Shown here: positions 8,272-16,097 of the stretch, in pieces | How positions within the stretch are numbered: the first letter of the stretch is position 1 | How the letters are laid out: the number at the start of each line of letters is the position of its first letter | Assembly: GCA_021151625.1 (NCBI GenBank) | Contig: JAGKWY010000047.1 | Span: 1-26,165, forward strand | DNA length: 26,165 bases | Source of the DNA: Gammaproteobacteria bacterium | Lineage (GTDB): Bacteria > Pseudomonadota > Gammaproteobacteria > Pseudomonadales > Cellvibrionaceae | Direction: 5' to 3' | Translations under genes and position numbers: made by a program | The notes under the pieces: model-generated | Databases searched by the model: none | What the model was told of the DNA's origin: nothing | The model's input: the letters and a program-made list of their open reading frames with translations, nothing else

Positions 8272-8997
8272 ATGATGCGTCTTGCAATAATTTTATTGTT
8301 CTTGTCTGCAAGCTCAATGGCTGCTGATACGACCTCTTTACGTTGCCAGGCGGAGCATGCTAGTAGCAAGGAACAACTGTCTCCGGCATTTCTGGAAATA
8401 GTCGGGAAGGTATGTGAAAAGTGGCAAGCCAGGTTTGAAAAAATCAGTTGGCAATTGATGAATGCAGACTATAAAAAAATTCAGGACGCAAGCAGAAAAA
8501 TCATTTCTTATGAAATTGGCGATTTGCGAAATGGAAGGGTTTTAGTCAAAGCCAATACTTCGTCGAATGGCAAACAACAACAAGAAATTTTTTGGTTCAG
8601 GATAAAAGGCTTTGCAACTGTGTGGTCAGCAAAGCGAGATATATCTGCAAACAGCGTTTTGGCTCGGGGAGATTTTATCCAGCAATCTGTGGATGTGAGT
8701 ACCGAAAATTTAACGCAAGATCAGATTGTTGCGGAGCCAGCGGGGATGTTTGTGCGCAAGTTTCTCAGGAAAGGAGCGACAATATCTACGGTAAATGTCA
8801 GTGGTCCACCATTGATTCAGCAAAACCAGGAAGTTCAGGTCCTGATTGAAAATAACGGATTACAGATAACAGCAAAGGGAACAGCGTTATCCACCGGATG
8901 GAATGTAGGTGATGCAATTACTGTTTTGGTAAACGGCGCTTCGAAGAGAACAGACGCGATTGTTGCAAAAAGAGGATGGGCAAATGTTTCGATTTAA
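8272..8997 (+). CDS. flgA: P-ring assembly chaperone FlgA
   Basis: FlgA is a periplasmic chaperone that prevents premature folding of the P-ring protein FlgI. The 241-residue product begins with a short signal peptide (hydrophobic residues 4-16, probable cleavage after Ala17 or Ala18). The C-terminal half has the SAF-type domain: residues about 115-190 contain AKRDISANSVLARGDFIQQS, then FVRKFLRKGATISTVNV, and the end has GNNGLQITA-like and VGDAITVLVNG elements. The N-terminal half is poorly conserved, as usual. It lies directly upstream of flgH and flgI, consistent with ring assembly. The next gene starts inside its 3-prime end. Confidence 0.85.
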   Translation: MMRLAIILLFLSASSMAADTTSLRCQAEHASSKEQLSPAFLEIVGKVCEKWQARFEKISWQLMNADYKKIQDASRKIISYEIGDLRNGRVLVKANTSSNGKQQQEIFWFRIKGFATVWSAKRDISANSVLARGDFIQQSVDVSTENLTQDQIVAEPAGMFVRKFLRKGATISTVNVSGPPLIQQNQEVQVLIENNGLQITAKGTALSTGWNVGDAITVLVNGASKRTDAIVAKRGWANVSI

Positions 8998-9571
8998 CAA
9001 AACAGGTTTTAATCTGTTACTCCTGACCTTTTTGTTAGGGGCGGGTGTTGTACATGCTGATAGTTTAATAGATGTGAAAAGCTATCGTGCGCTAACCAGT
9101 GATCATCGCGCATACCGTGTCGGCGAACCAATAGTGATTTTGGTTATTGAATCGACACGTGCAGAATCAACAGCGAATACCGGTGTACAAAATAATCTTT
9201 CGATATCGGGGTCGTACGGCGATGATAATAATAATCACAGTGCAGGTGTTGCACTTGCGGGTAAAAATGATGGTTCAGGGCAAACCAGCCGAAAAGGTTT
9301 GGCAACAACCCAATTGAGCACTCGGGTTACTGAAATAATTGGTGTTGGTTTATTCCGTATCGAAGGCGAGCATAATTTGATAGTTAACGGTGAGCACCAG
9401 CGAATTGTGCTGTCCGGTATTATTCGGGCCGAAGATATCAATAAAGATAACAGCGTGTTATCTAATCGCATTGCCGAAGCACATGTGAAAATTATTGGTT
9501 CTGGAGATGTCAGTGACTCACAACGCCAAAGCATTCTCTATAAAGTATTTAAATGGTTGAGGCTGATGTAA
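8984..9571 (+). CDS. flgH: Flagellar L-ring protein FlgH without a lipobox
   Basis: FlgH forms the outer-membrane L ring around the rod. The C-terminal half is clearly FlgH-like: TTQLSTRVTEIIGVGLFRIE, IVNGEHQRIVLSGIIRAEDI and NSVLSNRIAEAHVKIIGSG. The N-terminal signal peptide ends VVHA, probable cleavage after residue 25, and the 195-residue protein contains no cysteine at all, so it cannot be the usual acylated lipoprotein. It is also shorter than E. coli FlgH (about 230). I chose the ATG at 8984, which follows GAGG; upstream in-frame TTG at 8960 gives a poor signal sequence. It overlaps flgA by 14 bases and flgI by one. Confidence 0.88.
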   Translation: MFRFNKTGFNLLLLTFLLGAGVVHADSLIDVKSYRALTSDHRAYRVGEPIVILVIESTRAESTANTGVQNNLSISGSYGDDNNNHSAGVALAGKNDGSGQTSRKGLATTQLSTRVTEIIGVGLFRIEGEHNLIVNGEHQRIVLSGIIRAEDINKDNSVLSNRIAEAHVKIIGSGDVSDSQRQSILYKVFKWLRLM

Positions 9572-10686
9572 TGAGTCGTTTGAAAAAATGGATACTTTTT
9601 TTTGCTCTTCTCTGCACCCAATGTGCGGCAGCGGCGACCAGCAATGTGCGTTTAAAAGATATCGCGCGAATTGCAAATGCACGTGAAAATGCGCTGGTTG
9701 GTTATGGAATCGTTGTCGGTCTATCGGGCTCCGGTGATTCATCCAGAAATCGGGCCACCCTGCAGTCGTTGGCAAATACACTGGCAAATTTTGGCGTAAA
9801 GTTATCGAATGACGATTTAAACGCACGTAATACGGCGGCGGTAATGGTTACAGGAACATTGCCAGCTTTTGCTGAGGAGGGAGATAAACTTGATGTTCAA
9901 ATTTCTTCTTTAGGTGACGCCAGGAGCTTGGCAGGTGGGACGCTAGTGTTGACTCCCCTGTACGGACCGGATCAAAAATTATATGCGCTCGCTCAAGGTC
10001 CGCTTGCTGTGGGAGGATTCCAGGTTGAATCAAATGGAAATTCAGTTCAGAAAAATTATCCTACCGCTGGCCGCATTCCACGTGGCGCAAATGTTGAGGC
10101 TTCGCCATTTCGTAAAGATCCAGGTGAACAACAAAGAGTGTCTATTATTTTAAATGAGCCGGATTACACAACAGCCCAGCGAGTTATTTCTGCAATTAAT
10201 GCATCATTGAATATTAAACAAGTAAAAGCTGTTCACCCTGGAAAAATTGAAGTGACTTTGCCGGGCGAAGGTCAGTACATGGAAATAGTTGCCGCACTTG
10301 AAAATGTAAATGTGACTCCAGATTACGCTTCACGCATTGTGGTAAATGAGCGTAACGGGACGATAGTTGCTGGCAGCAATGTTCGTATTGGCGCGGTTAG
10401 TATTGCCCAGGGCGATCTGCAGATTGTTATTAAAACAGATTACGAAGTCTCGCAACCTTATTTTGTCGGACGCGCTAACTCCGAAGTTCAAACAACAGTT
10501 GTTCCAGATACTGATATAACCGTCGAGGAAAAGGCGCCAGGTTTAGTGCAAATGTCTGAAGGTGTGACGGTAGGTGAACTGGTTCAGTCACTGCAACGAA
10601 TTCATGTCAGTATGCGCGACATTATTACTATTTTGCAATCGATAAAGTCGGCTGGTGCATTGCACGCTGAACTTATTATTCAGTAA
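9571..10686 (+). CDS. flgI: Flagellar P-ring protein FlgI
   Basis: FlgI forms the periplasmic P ring that lies in the peptidoglycan layer around the distal rod. The 371-residue product has a signal peptide (hydrophobic 7-20, cleavage near the Ala19-Ala22 run). It is followed by the family start VRLKDIARIANARENALVGY and GIVVGLSGSGDSS. Later conserved pieces include RNTAAVMVTGTLPAFAEEGD, DVQISSLGDARSLAGGTL, VVNERNGTIVAGSNVRIGAV and the C-terminal DIITILQSIKSAGALHAELI. The ATG at 9571 overlaps the flgH stop (TAATG) and has GAGG eight bases upstream. Length and motifs are ordinary for the family. Confidence 0.96.
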   Translation: MSRLKKWILFFALLCTQCAAAATSNVRLKDIARIANARENALVGYGIVVGLSGSGDSSRNRATLQSLANTLANFGVKLSNDDLNARNTAAVMVTGTLPAFAEEGDKLDVQISSLGDARSLAGGTLVLTPLYGPDQKLYALAQGPLAVGGFQVESNGNSVQKNYPTAGRIPRGANVEASPFRKDPGEQQRVSIILNEPDYTTAQRVISAINASLNIKQVKAVHPGKIEVTLPGEGQYMEIVAALENVNVTPDYASRIVVNERNGTIVAGSNVRIGAVSIAQGDLQIVIKTDYEVSQPYFVGRANSEVQTTVVPDTDITVEEKAPGLVQMSEGVTVGELVQSLQRIHVSMRDIITILQSIKSAGALHAELIIQ

Positions 10687-10696
10687 GGAGAAAGTA

Positions 10697-11071
10697 ATGG
10701 CATCTTCAGAGCTCGTTATAGATGTAATCAGTTGGGCGATGCGGCTTGAACAAACCAAAGCTGATATGGCCAGCCGCAATATCGCTGCTGCCAATATTCC
10801 AGGAACCCGTCCCATGCAAGTTGATTTCACTAGCCAAATCAACTTGCTTAAAAATGCAGTGTATACCGGCGCTGATACAGAATCAGTTGCGGGCTTAATG
10901 CATCAACCTTTTGCCACAACGGAAAGTAAAAATGTTGGCATAGGCGGTGGTGTGCAACTTGATTCTGAAGTTGCAGATTTAACCAGTGCTGAGTTGCGCT
11001 ATAAGACCCTGGCTGAAGCTTTATCGCGTCAGCTCTCACTTTTAACTATTGCTGCCAGCGGAAAACAATAG
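10697..11071 (+). CDS. flgB: Divergent proximal rod protein FlgB
   Basis: FlgB is a small helical proximal rod subunit secreted through the export gate. The product has 124 residues (E. coli 138). An N-terminal helix runs into MASRNIAAANIPGTRPMQVD, a degenerate form of the rod motif ASNIANADTPGYKA. The C-terminal helix EVADLTSAELRYKTLAEALS matches the FlgB pattern MxxNxLRYQxLxxALSR. A strong AAGGAG site precedes the ATG. Position before flgC and fliE is the conserved flgB-flgC-fliE order. Similarity is partial, but context makes FlgB the best assignment. Confidence 0.82.
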   Translation: MASSELVIDVISWAMRLEQTKADMASRNIAAANIPGTRPMQVDFTSQINLLKNAVYTGADTESVAGLMHQPFATTESKNVGIGGGVQLDSEVADLTSAELRYKTLAEALSRQLSLLTIAASGKQ

Positions 11072-11081
11072 GGAATAGAAA

Positions 11082-11489
11082 ATGAGTTATCTCAATCCAA
11101 TAGGTGAAGCGGTACGTTTCGGCCTGAGTTATGAAAAGATGAGACTGGAGGCAGCAAGTTATAATCTTGCTATCGCAAACGTCGCTATTCAGAACAATCA
11201 AAACAGTTCGGGTCTGTCTGTTTCTGTATCTGCAAGTCCCTTTGCCAATGCTTTGGGTTTACCGACTTTGGTAAAGCAAACTGAAAATACCGAAGCATTC
11301 CGGAAAGTGCACGACCCTCATAACCCAAATGCAAATGCGGAGGGATATGTGCTCTACCCCAACATCGACCCGACCCATGAAATGACAACTCTCGTTTCTG
11401 CTACACGTGCCTATGAAGCAAATGTGCGCGCATTCAATACTATTCATCAAATGTCATCAAAGGCACTTGAAATCGGAGGTCGCAGATAA
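11082..11489 (+). CDS. flgC: Proximal rod protein FlgC
   Basis: FlgC is a proximal rod subunit. The 135-residue product (E. coli 134) has a typical C-terminal half: VHDPHNPNANAEGYVLYPNI, then EMTTLVSATRAYEANVRAFN. The N-terminal rod motif is degenerate, reading AASYNLAIANVAIQNNQNSS instead of AASNLANADTP. Both ends should form the helices that pack in the rod. It overlaps fliE by one base (TAATG), so the two are probably translationally coupled. Confidence 0.9.
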   Translation: MSYLNPIGEAVRFGLSYEKMRLEAASYNLAIANVAIQNNQNSSGLSVSVSASPFANALGLPTLVKQTENTEAFRKVHDPHNPNANAEGYVLYPNIDPTHEMTTLVSATRAYEANVRAFNTIHQMSSKALEIGGRR

Positions 11490-11803
11490 TGGATTCGCTG
11501 TCCGCTATTCAGTCTGTTTCATCGATGTCGGAACCGATGAAAACATCTTTAATTGAATATTCTTCCCCCGCTGCGCAGACGCAACCTTCGTTTGCCGCAA
11601 TGCTCGGTGAAGGTTTAAGTAATGTGAATAGCAATATTCGCACGGCTGAATCATCAATGAATACCTTTTCCCTTGATGGTAATACTCCAACTCATGAGCT
11701 TATGCTCACAATGGAAAAAGCAAAATTTTCACTGCAAGTTGCGGTTGAGGTTCGAAATCGTTTAGTCGAAGCCTATTCCGAACTAACGCGTATGCAAATT
11801 TAG
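11489..11803 (+). CDS. fliE: MS-ring/rod junction protein FliE
   Basis: FliE joins the MS ring and export gate to the rod and is the first exported subunit. The product has 104 residues, the usual size. After a variable N-terminus come PSFAAMLGEGLSNVNSNIRT, then NTPTHELMLTMEKAKFSLQV and VEVRNRLVEAYSELTRMQI, which match the FliE core and its hydrophilic C-terminal helix. It lies between flgC and fliF, the normal place. Confidence 0.93.
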   Translation: MDSLSAIQSVSSMSEPMKTSLIEYSSPAAQTQPSFAAMLGEGLSNVNSNIRTAESSMNTFSLDGNTPTHELMLTMEKAKFSLQVAVEVRNRLVEAYSELTRMQI

Positions 11804-11821
11804 TATTGAGAGATTGATATT

Positions 11822-13225
11822 GTGAATACTGAAGTTAAACCACCGCTGGTCTCTCATACTACCGGTCTGATTGTTGGAGTTATTATCATTCTCGCGTTAA
11901 CGGGCGCTGGAGCCTGGTGGCTGTTGAAAACAAATTATGAAACATTGTTTTCAGAGAGCAATCCGGAATCGCGCGCTGAAATGCTAGCCATGCTTATGCA
12001 ATGGCAAATTCCGTATAAAGTTGACGAAGCCACCGGGGCGGTATCCGTTCCGTCAGATCATCTCGCGCAAACGCGGGCCAGATTAAGTGGCTTGGGTTTA
12101 CCGGCAACTCAAACTACCGGTCTGGAAGTTTTCGGACAAGGTGATTATGGGATGTCAGAATTTGCCCAGCGAATAAATTATCAGCGCGGCCTGGAAGGTG
12201 AATTAGCGAAAACTATTCGAACATTCGAAGAAATTAAATCTGCACGTGTTCACCTGACACTTGCCAAAAATTCCTTATTTGAAAACCGGAAGGAATCGGC
12301 CAAGGCGTCAGTTGCTGTGCAATTAAAGCCCGAGCGCACGCTGACGCAACAACAAATACTGGGAATCCAGCAACTTGTAGCGGGTGCAATAACCGGATTA
12401 AATCCGGAACAGGTGGTGGTATTGGACGAGCAAGGCAAGCCGCTGGTTTCCGGTGATTCGTCAGAAAGTGATCGTTGGTCGAACATGCGCGTTGTTGAGC
12501 GTGAATACGAAGAGCGAGCTCGCCAGTTGATTGCAAGTATTGTTTCCGAAGCATCAATTAACATTTCGGTAAAATTGCAATTTAATTTTGATCGTGTCAA
12601 ATCGATCCGCGAAACATTAATTCCCTTGCAAAATGGTTCCGGTTTTCTGGTAAAAAAACGTGAACAGACCGCAACGGGAGAATCACCAAATGCGGATAGC
12701 ACTACAAACGTTCAAAACAACACATCGGCTGAAACCGAATATGCCTTCGGCAAAGAACGTGCTGAAATTGAACATCCAACTGGAGTGATTACCCGCATTA
12801 ATATTGGTGTGGTAGTTGGCAAGCAACTTGCCCCGGAAGTTATTAACTCCATCGATAAAATTCTGCGTTCAGGCCTCGGCTTGTCCGTAGAGCGCGGAGA
12901 CAGTATTGCGATTATTGGCTCGCTACAAAAAGCCGTCGCTGCTCCAGCTGTTGAGGAAAACCTGACTATTAACCATGAAGTTGTAGCACCTGTGACACCT
13001 GCTACGATTGAAGAAAAAGTTTCAGCTAGTCCGTTGCGCGAATACATTTCCCACTACTGGATCGCGATAGTTGGAGTTTTTACATTTTTTCTCGTGTTAC
13101 TGGTCTTACTGTTGCTGCGCCGCCCCAAAGCCGTTGCTCCACAACAGTTAACCGAGCGCGAGCGTGAGCAATTGCTAATCGAGCTCAGAAGCTGGTTGGC
13201 GCAAGAACAGAATGAGGCTCGATAG
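11822..13225 (+). CDS. fliF: Short MS-ring protein FliF
   Basis: FliF builds the MS ring in the inner membrane that houses the export gate and, in rotary flagella, carries FliG. The 467-residue product has a first membrane span at about 16-35, ring-building domains with GLGLPATQTTGLEVFGQGDY, INYQRGLEGELAKTIRTFEE and VKSARVHL-like and PEQVVVLDEQGKPL segments, and a second span at about 412-434. It is much shorter than typical FliF (about 550). The insert near 270-310 is small and the cytoplasmic tail is only about 33 residues. A final helix, EQLLIELRSWLAQEQNEAR, resembles the FliG-binding end. Start is GTG, with GAGAG upstream. Confidence 0.93.
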   Translation: MNTEVKPPLVSHTTGLIVGVIIILALTGAGAWWLLKTNYETLFSESNPESRAEMLAMLMQWQIPYKVDEATGAVSVPSDHLAQTRARLSGLGLPATQTTGLEVFGQGDYGMSEFAQRINYQRGLEGELAKTIRTFEEIKSARVHLTLAKNSLFENRKESAKASVAVQLKPERTLTQQQILGIQQLVAGAITGLNPEQVVVLDEQGKPLVSGDSSESDRWSNMRVVEREYEERARQLIASIVSEASINISVKLQFNFDRVKSIRETLIPLQNGSGFLVKKREQTATGESPNADSTTNVQNNTSAETEYAFGKERAEIEHPTGVITRINIGVVVGKQLAPEVINSIDKILRSGLGLSVERGDSIAIIGSLQKAVAAPAVEENLTINHEVVAPVTPATIEEKVSASPLREYISHYWIAIVGVFTFFLVLLVLLLLRRPKAVAPQQLTEREREQLLIELRSWLAQEQNEAR

Positions 13226-13227
13226 AA

Positions 13228-13587
13228 ATGTTGCGCAAACTTGCATTGCGTCTGGCGTTTTTATCGGCGGAAGATCGCGATTGGTTGTTGAGCCAGTTAT
13301 CGCTTGCTGATAGGCAACGTATCAGCACATTAATTGATGAAGCCAATGAGATGGGGTTGACCAGGGACCCGATTGTTTTATCTAACTTGTCGCAGCCAAA
13401 AGTAAAGCGGGAAGAGAATAACCATCGGTTATCAAAAGACGAATTAACCTCGTTGCCATTATTTTGGTTGCATTTAATACAGTCTCACCAAGCGGATGCG
13501 ACCGCGAAAAATCTACCCGAGTCATTAATGCTCAGCGTAATTGGGCATGCTAAAAATTCTTTAGCCAGCAGAACGGAAGATAAATAG
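13228..13587 (+). CDS. Small protein in the fliG position (possible FliG/SctK substitute)
   Basis: I do not recognise this 119-residue protein. It has no signal peptide or membrane span and looks helical. Residues about 1-45 contain LRKLALRLAFLSAEDRDWLL followed by SQLSLADRQRISTLIDEANE, vaguely like a single FliG-type helical repeat. The rest is polar and low in recognisable motifs. In flagellar clusters this slot between fliF and fliH holds fliG (about 330 residues), and in virulence-type systems sctK lies between sctJ and sctL. By position it could therefore be an adaptor between the MS ring and the cytoplasmic ring or ATPase complex, but without room for the FliG torque domains. Function is inference; reality of the gene is supported by tight 2-base and 1-base spacings. 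Confidence 0.75.
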   Translation: MLRKLALRLAFLSAEDRDWLLSQLSLADRQRISTLIDEANEMGLTRDPIVLSNLSQPKVKREENNHRLSKDELTSLPLFWLHLIQSHQADATAKNLPESLMLSVIGHAKNSLASRTEDK

Positions 13588-13588
13588 T

Positions 13589-14293
13589 ATGGCCGAAAAA
13601 TTGCGAGTCGAGGAGTCCGCTTTTCCGAAGCGAAAATTAGGTATAGGCACCTCGCCCTCTATAGCGCATGAAGTCATTGAGGCTGAGGTTAACACTCCCG
13701 ATTTACCAAACAGAACCAGGGAAGAACTTGAAGCTGTCTTTGCTGAAGAAATTTCGGAGTTGAAAGAAGCTGCTTATGATGAAGCTTTTAGCAAAGGTTA
13801 TGAAGAAGGGAAACTGGCAGCGGAAGAAGATTTTAAAATTCAGAAAGATAAATGGCAAGAAGATGCCAGGAAAAAACAAGTAGAGCTCGATAATACCATA
13901 GCTACCTTGGACGAAGTACTAACCAGTTTCCAGGAGTCGACTGATGACGCTTTGGAAAATATGAAGCCTGCAGCAGTGGCTATTGCGTTTGCCGCTTTGA
14001 CGCGTTTATTGGGTGAGCCTGAACAATATCGTGAGCGATTGGCGCAGCAAGTGCACTATGCATTGGAGCAATTTGGCCATGAAACCCCAACGCGGATTTT
14101 TCTAAGTCCCGGTGATATCACGTTGTTGAAAGGTATCGAAAAACTGGATGGTTGGGCTGAAAAATTTACCCAGGAGGCATCATTAAAACCGGGCAGTTGC
14201 ATCATTGAAGCGGGACCGCGTTCGCTGGAAGCCAGCCTTAACGAGCAGCTCACCATTTTATCCCGGGCATTGTTGAAGTTGAGTCAGGTTTAA
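13589..14293 (+). CDS. fliH: Flagellar export ATPase regulator FliH
   Basis: FliH is the cytoplasmic stator-like partner of the FliI ATPase; it links the ATPase complex to the cytoplasmic ring. The 234-residue product (E. coli 228) has an acidic N-terminus, a helical AxxxG/GxxxG-type stretch at about 61-78 (AYDEAFSKGYEEGKLAAEED), and a C-terminal FliI-binding domain with AIAFAALTRLLGEPEQYRER and LKPGSCIIEAGPRSLEASLN. It sits between the small fliG-slot gene and fliI, with stop and start codons directly adjacent to fliI. Confidence 0.9.
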   Translation: MAEKLRVEESAFPKRKLGIGTSPSIAHEVIEAEVNTPDLPNRTREELEAVFAEEISELKEAAYDEAFSKGYEEGKLAAEEDFKIQKDKWQEDARKKQVELDNTIATLDEVLTSFQESTDDALENMKPAAVAIAFAALTRLLGEPEQYRERLAQQVHYALEQFGHETPTRIFLSPGDITLLKGIEKLDGWAEKFTQEASLKPGSCIIEAGPRSLEASLNEQLTILSRALLKLSQV

Positions 14294-15640
14294 ATGTCGA
14301 TATTTATTGATGAAGATCATTACATCAACGGATTGCAGCAAGCTGTGTTGACTCAGGCTTTTGGCCGTATATGCGCCATTCACGGATTGGTTATTGAAGC
14401 TGCTGGTTGTGATGTTCATCTGGGTGAGCTGGTCGAAATATTACCTGCTCGAGGTGGACCCAAGGTGTTAGCAGAAGTGGTTGGGTTGCGTGAAAACTCC
14501 ATATTGTTAATGCCATATAGCAGTGTTGAAGGATTGTGTTTGCAGAGCCGCATACGTGCGTTAGGTAAAGCATTGCGCGTTCCCGTTGGGGAAAAATTAT
14601 TAGGACGGGTGATTACGCCATTGGGTGAACCATTGGATAACCAGGGCGAATTAACTTCGAATGAGTTTTATCCCTCACTGGGTACGCCTATTAATCCACT
14701 TGATCGTAGCCCGATAAATGAAGTACTCGAAACAGGAACAAGAACGGTTGATATTTTTTCTCCACTGGGACGAGGCCAGCGCATCGGAATTTTTGCTGGA
14801 AGTGGTGTTGGTAAGAGTACGTTATTGGGAATGATGGCAAGGCACACGAAAGCGGATGTAATTGTTATTGCACTTATCGGTGAGCGCGGGCGTGAAGTGG
14901 GTGATTTTTTGCGAGAAAGTTTAGGGGAGCGTGGCCTCTCGAGATCAGTCACGATTGTTGCTTCTGCTGAGCAACCCGCCGTTTTTCGCCGCCAGGCAGC
15001 CTACACAGCAACGGCAATTGCAGAATGGTTCAGGAACGAAGGAAAGCATGTTTTATTGATTATGGACTCTATGACGCGCTTTGCGATGGCGCAACGTGAG
15101 ATAGGCCTTGCTACTGGCGAACCCATGGGATCGCGGGGCTATCCACCGTCGGTTTTCGGGTTGCTACCACCACTACTTGAGCGTGCCGGAGCAATTGAAA
15201 AAAAAGGTTCGATTACGGCGATCTATACAGTTTTGGTGGAAGGCGATGATATGAACGAACCCGTTTCAGATCATATGCGTTCAATCCTTGATGGCCATAT
15301 AGTGTTATCAAGGGAATTAGCGGCACGGGCGCATTACCCCGCCATTGATGTATTGCACAGCGTTAGTCGTTTGAGCCGGGCGCTTACCACTTCAGCGCAG
15401 CGCGAATGTGTTGATACCTTGCGTAAATTATTGGCTGAATATAACGCGTCATCGGATTTGATAGAACTGGGTGCATACGAAGCCGGTAGTAATTTAACGC
15501 TGGATACAGCGATTCGAATGAAACCGGAAATTGACGAATTTCTACAGCAGCAACCTGATGAGTCTGTTAGTTGTGACCAGGGCTGGAAACAAATTGCAAT
15601 GTTGACTGAAAAAATAATACACGGAGTCCGCAATGGCTAA
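14294..15640 (+). CDS. fliI: Flagellar export ATPase FliI
   Basis: FliI is the hexameric ATPase, related to F1-ATPase beta subunits, that helps deliver export substrates to the gate. The 448-residue product has the Walker A motif GSGVGKST at 169-176 (Lys174), then VIALIGERGREVGDF, the Walker B region HVLLIMDSMTRFAMAQREIG, and the family signature GEPMGSRGYPPSVFGLLPPL. The following YTVLVEGDDMNEPVSDHMRS is also typical. All catalytic elements appear intact. It overlaps fliJ by 8 bases. FliI and SctN are homologous; context decides for FliI. Confidence 0.97.
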   Translation: MSIFIDEDHYINGLQQAVLTQAFGRICAIHGLVIEAAGCDVHLGELVEILPARGGPKVLAEVVGLRENSILLMPYSSVEGLCLQSRIRALGKALRVPVGEKLLGRVITPLGEPLDNQGELTSNEFYPSLGTPINPLDRSPINEVLETGTRTVDIFSPLGRGQRIGIFAGSGVGKSTLLGMMARHTKADVIVIALIGERGREVGDFLRESLGERGLSRSVTIVASAEQPAVFRRQAAYTATAIAEWFRNEGKHVLLIMDSMTRFAMAQREIGLATGEPMGSRGYPPSVFGLLPPLLERAGAIEKKGSITAIYTVLVEGDDMNEPVSDHMRSILDGHIVLSRELAARAHYPAIDVLHSVSRLSRALTTSAQRECVDTLRKLLAEYNASSDLIELGAYEAGSNLTLDTAIRMKPEIDEFLQQQPDESVSCDQGWKQIAMLTEKIIHGVRNG

Positions 15641-16097
15641 CTTACATAAAATACGCCAGCTAAAAAGTCTGGTGCGTTTAAGGCAGCTGCAACACGATAA
15701 ATCTGCCAAACAATTAGCAGTTGCCAATATGGAGTTAATGGAAGCCAAAGAAAATATGTTGGTATCGCAGGCGCGTTATCAGTTGGTTCTTGAGATGCAA
15801 CGAAAATTCCGACAAACCGGTCATTCAATTGATCCGCTTTATTATGGTAATCATCTTGAGGCAGCGGATACCGCAAAACATTATTTGGATGAGTCGATTA
15901 CCGAGTGGCAAGTGGCACGGGATAATAAATCCAATCAACTCAATAAGTTTTCATTGCATCATTGCCAACTGGATGTTGCACGCAATGCAGAAAACGCTGC
16001 AAAAATCGAGTATCAACAAATGCAGGAACAAGTGTTGTTAGATGATTGTTATGATCAACAATCAAAAATGAGTAATCAGCAAATGGAGATCGCATAA
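15633..16097 (+). CDS. fliJ: Export chaperone-like coiled-coil protein FliJ
   Basis: FliJ is a coiled-coil rod that sits in the centre of the FliI hexamer and contacts FlhA. The 154-residue product is almost wholly helical with heptad-like patterning (for example LKSLVRLRQLQHDKSAKQLA and AVANMELMEAKENMLVSQAR), matches the family length (about 147) and directly follows fliI. Sequence similarity cannot be judged beyond this because FliJ is poorly conserved. GGAG lies just upstream of the ATG. It overlaps the next gene by one base (TAATG). Confidence 0.75.
   Translation: MANLHKIRQLKSLVRLRQLQHDKSAKQLAVANMELMEAKENMLVSQARYQLVLEMQRKFRQTGHSIDPLYYGNHLEAADTAKHYLDESITEWQVARDNKSNQLNKFSLHHCQLDVARNAENAAKIEYQQMQEQVLLDDCYDQQSKMSNQQMEIA

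Noticed and set aside
12250..13047. Minus-strand open frames (up to 150 codons) opposite fliF
   Set aside because: They lie wholly inside a confident FliF gene and show no domain or start signals.
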